Of a DNA stretch of 64,000 bases, positions 62,832 to 64,000 are shown in pieces. The notes under the pieces are model-generated. The model did not search any database. It was not told the DNA's origin and was given only the letters and a program-made list of their open reading frames with translations. Origin of the DNA: Arthrobacter sp. zg-Y844. GTDB taxonomy: Bacteria; Actinomycetota; Actinomycetes; Actinomycetales; Micrococcaceae. The number at the start of each line of letters is the position of its first letter. Within the stretch, counting starts at the first letter, position 1. A program made the position numbers and the translations under genes. Location: the NCBI RefSeq assembly GCF_024385465.1, contig NZ_JANFLS010000001.1, positions 1,240,001 to 1,304,000 of the forward strand. The letters run 5' to 3'.

Positions 62832-63565
62832 ATATAGCCTCCGCCATTCAGTTTGGCGCGCTGGCCGTTGTGGCTGTCTTTACCCTGGTTCGGCTGCCGC
62901 TGGCTATCCGGGGGCGCAATCCAATGCTCTTTTGGGGGCTCGCAGCTACCACCATCGGAGTTGCGCTGAGCATTCCGTCGATATACCTTCCCGTGGATGC
63001 TTTGCTGGGCGGAGCAAACCATGCGAACCTGATTCTCCGTTATGCGACCTACGGAGTTGTAGCGTTCATTGGCGGAAGTGCCGCTGCAGCCTTCCGGGCC
63101 CCCCAGGTGCGGCGAATCATTCTTGGGCTACCCGGACTCGTAGTGCTGGCTGCTACCGTCATCGCCACCACCGTGTTGTTCAGCATGTGTGAAATGCCTG
63201 TCTCTTCGCCGGGCCTCAACGGCTATATGCACCAGGAGCATGTCTGGGCCTACTCAGTGCTCGGGCGGATCTATCCCGCCTATATAGCCGCCTGCCTGAT
63301 CATCCCCGCTTTCCGGGTTGCTGCGACCGCGAGGCGGCCGGCCCTGCTGCGGGTCGGATCGGCGTTGATAGGGTTTGCCCTTGCCGAGATCCTGATCTGG
63401 TCGGTGCTGTGGGTAACCGGACAGCAGACCGGTGTTTGGGACTATATCCTTCCGCATTCCTCGGTCATTGTTCTCACGGCGGGGCTCGCTGCCGTGGCCC
63501 TCTTCGGTATCGCCTCAAAAAAGAAGGAAAAGCAAAGCCTGCTGACTCCTTACTACACAAGATGA
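62828..63565 (+). CDS. Seven-helix membrane protein, hypothetical partner of the HTH protein
   Basis: The 245-aa product has seven predicted membrane helices (~4-25, ~33-56, ~68-90, ~98-120, ~140-163, ~174-198, ~205-228) and a basic C-terminal tail. Its ATG overlaps the HTH stop (ATGA), implying stoichiometric expression. It resembles in layout the 7TM proteins next to HTH genes in the mycobacterial MAB_1171c-like family, but is shorter. A membrane sensor for the HTH regulator is an inference. Confidence 0.72.
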   Translation: MNIASAIQFGALAVVAVFTLVRLPLAIRGRNPMLFWGLAATTIGVALSIPSIYLPVDALLGGANHANLILRYATYGVVAFIGGSAAAAFRAPQVRRIILGLPGLVVLAATVIATTVLFSMCEMPVSSPGLNGYMHQEHVWAYSVLGRIYPAYIAACLIIPAFRVAATARRPALLRVGSALIGFALAEILIWSVLWVTGQQTGVWDYILPHSSVIVLTAGLAAVALFGIASKKKEKQSLLTPYYTR

Positions 63566-63660
63566 CAATTAGGTAAAGTTGTTCACGATTTCATGTTTGT
63601 ATGCCAGAATAATGAATATGTAACGTCCGCTGCCTGTGGGGGGTCAGCGTGAAGTTGCAA
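63566..63660 (+). other. A+T-rich tail of the cassette
   Basis: 63566-63625 is the most A+T-rich stretch in the window. It holds TTGTAT (63597-63602) and TAACGT (63621-63626) with an 18-base spacer, a possible promoter, followed by a G6 run at 63638-63643 that could serve as a ribosome site. Confidence 0.35.
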
Positions 63661-63705
63661 CGAAGCCAGCGGCACTGCCGCTGGCTTCGTCATTTCCGGA
63701 AGTAA
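63649..63705 (+). CDS. Possible 18-aa cationic peptide (very tentative)
   Basis: GTG 63649 lies five bases after the G6 run (63638-63643) and opens an 18-residue frame that is strongly basic (KLQRSQRHCRWLRHFRK). The frame spans the hairpin at 63661-63689, which more simply explains the sequence as a terminator. No homologue is known to me. Confidence 0.15.
   Translation: MKLQRSQRHCRWLRHFRK
63661..63689. terminator. Hairpin after the HTH/7TM cassette
   Basis: A near-perfect 14-bp inverted repeat (63661-63674 with 63676-63689) followed by TCATTT. No long T tract. Confidence 0.5.
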
Positions 63706-63719
63706 CCGGTGCTGAAGGC

Positions 63720-63759
63720 AAAAGGCGGGACAATCATGGAACGGATCGGCGCCCCGCCT
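63720..63759 (-). terminator. Terminator of ptsH
   Basis: Arms 63723-63729 and 63753-63759 (AGGCGGG/CCCGCCT) with a 23-base loop; on the minus strand the stem is followed by four T (complement of 63720-63723). Confidence 0.5.
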
Positions 63760-63773
63760 CTTGCCCGGGCTGC

Positions 63774-64000
63774 CTAGGTCGCATCCAGATCCGTCTCGAG
63801 AATCTTGGCCAGTTCCTCCAGGGCCGTTTCCGCACCCGCGCCGTCCGAGCGGAGCACCACCACATCTCCGTGCGATGCACCCAGGCTCATCAGGGAGAGC
63901 ATGCTCGAGGCATCCATTGCCTCTTCGGCGGGTTCCCCTTCCATCGCTATGGTCACGTCGACGGGCTGGGCCGCTGCCGCTTCCGCGAAGATCGATGCCG
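63774..64000 (-). CDS. ptsH: Phosphocarrier protein HPr (C-terminal part)
   Basis: The frame runs off the right edge; about 75 residues are present, starting just after the expected GLHARP active-site motif (ASIFAEAAAAQP...). The regulatory-Ser region SSMLSLMSLGASHGD and the C-terminal LEELAKIL helix fit HPr. It carries phosphate from enzyme I to EII proteins and should also supply DhaM. The His active site lies outside the window. A terminator follows. Confidence 0.93.
   Translation of the reverse strand, partial: ASIFAEAAAAQPVDVTIAMEGEPAEEAMDASSMLSLMSLGASHGDVVVLRSDGAGAETALEELAKILETDLDAT

Noticed and set aside
1-64000. CRISPR arrays, insertion sequences, prophage or toxin-antitoxin systems
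   Set aside because: No spaced direct repeats, transposase, integrase or phage structural genes were seen; the only tandem repeat is the 15-bp unit at 58463.

Overview
The window is ordinary chromosome from a high-GC actinobacterium, most likely Arthrobacter or a close relative in the Micrococcaceae. This rests on the uniformly GC-rich coding bias, Lsr2, ClpC, an actinobacterial-type single-domain ArgA, DUF3180 and DUF2342 proteins, a type IB topoisomerase, many GTG starts and several apparently leaderless promoters. I see no insertion sequence, prophage, integrase, CRISPR array, rRNA or replication origin. Genus assignment is inference from gene content and order.

Layout. 0-3.8 kb: an MprF-like aminoacyl-phosphatidylglycerol synthase with the start of a membrane protein behind it, and a divergent glycerophosphodiesterase. 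3.8-8.8 kb: glycerate kinase, uracil permease, and a short-chain dehydrogenase coupled to an aldehyde dehydrogenase. 8.8-16.5 kb: phosphoglucomutase, a MetE-like methyltransferase behind a SAM-IV-type riboswitch, a POT peptide transporter, a luciferase-like oxidoreductase and an amidase. 16.7-24.4 kb: rhodanese, pheA, topoisomerase IB, a lipid kinase, serS, a HAD phosphatase, a SatD-like regulator and ppa.

24.6-40 kb is one long plus-strand housekeeping run: dacB, a zinc metalloprotease, tilS, hpt, ftsH, the folate genes folE-folP-folB-folK, DUF3180, two PH-domain membrane proteins, a DUF2520 protein, panC and lysS. Most neighbours overlap or lie within a few tens of bases. lsr2, clpC and argA follow, then a CsbD-like stress protein and the PTS-dependent dihydroxyacetone kinase dhaK-dhaL-dhaM (44.3-46.7 kb).

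46.7-52.2 kb is a minus-strand genome-maintenance group: mutY, disA (c-di-AMP synthase), radA and a FUSC membrane protein, interrupted by one plus-strand secreted protein. 52.3-58.2 kb is phosphate uptake: a PHO box, pstS, a hairpin, pstC-pstA-pstB, and convergent PiT/DUF47 genes.

58.5-64 kb is the least conventional part: tRNA-Lys, a heme-oxygenase-like diiron protein coupled to a CDGSH iron-sulfur protein, a GNAT protein, and a two-gene cassette of a double helix-turn-helix protein and a seven-helix membrane protein with its own inverted-repeat promoter region and an A+T-rich tail. The window ends inside ptsH (HPr). The items most worth following are the SAM-IV-type riboswitch at 12.2-12.35 kb, the HTH/7TM cassette at 62.0-63.7 kb, and the diiron/CDGSH pair at 59.4-60.9 kb.
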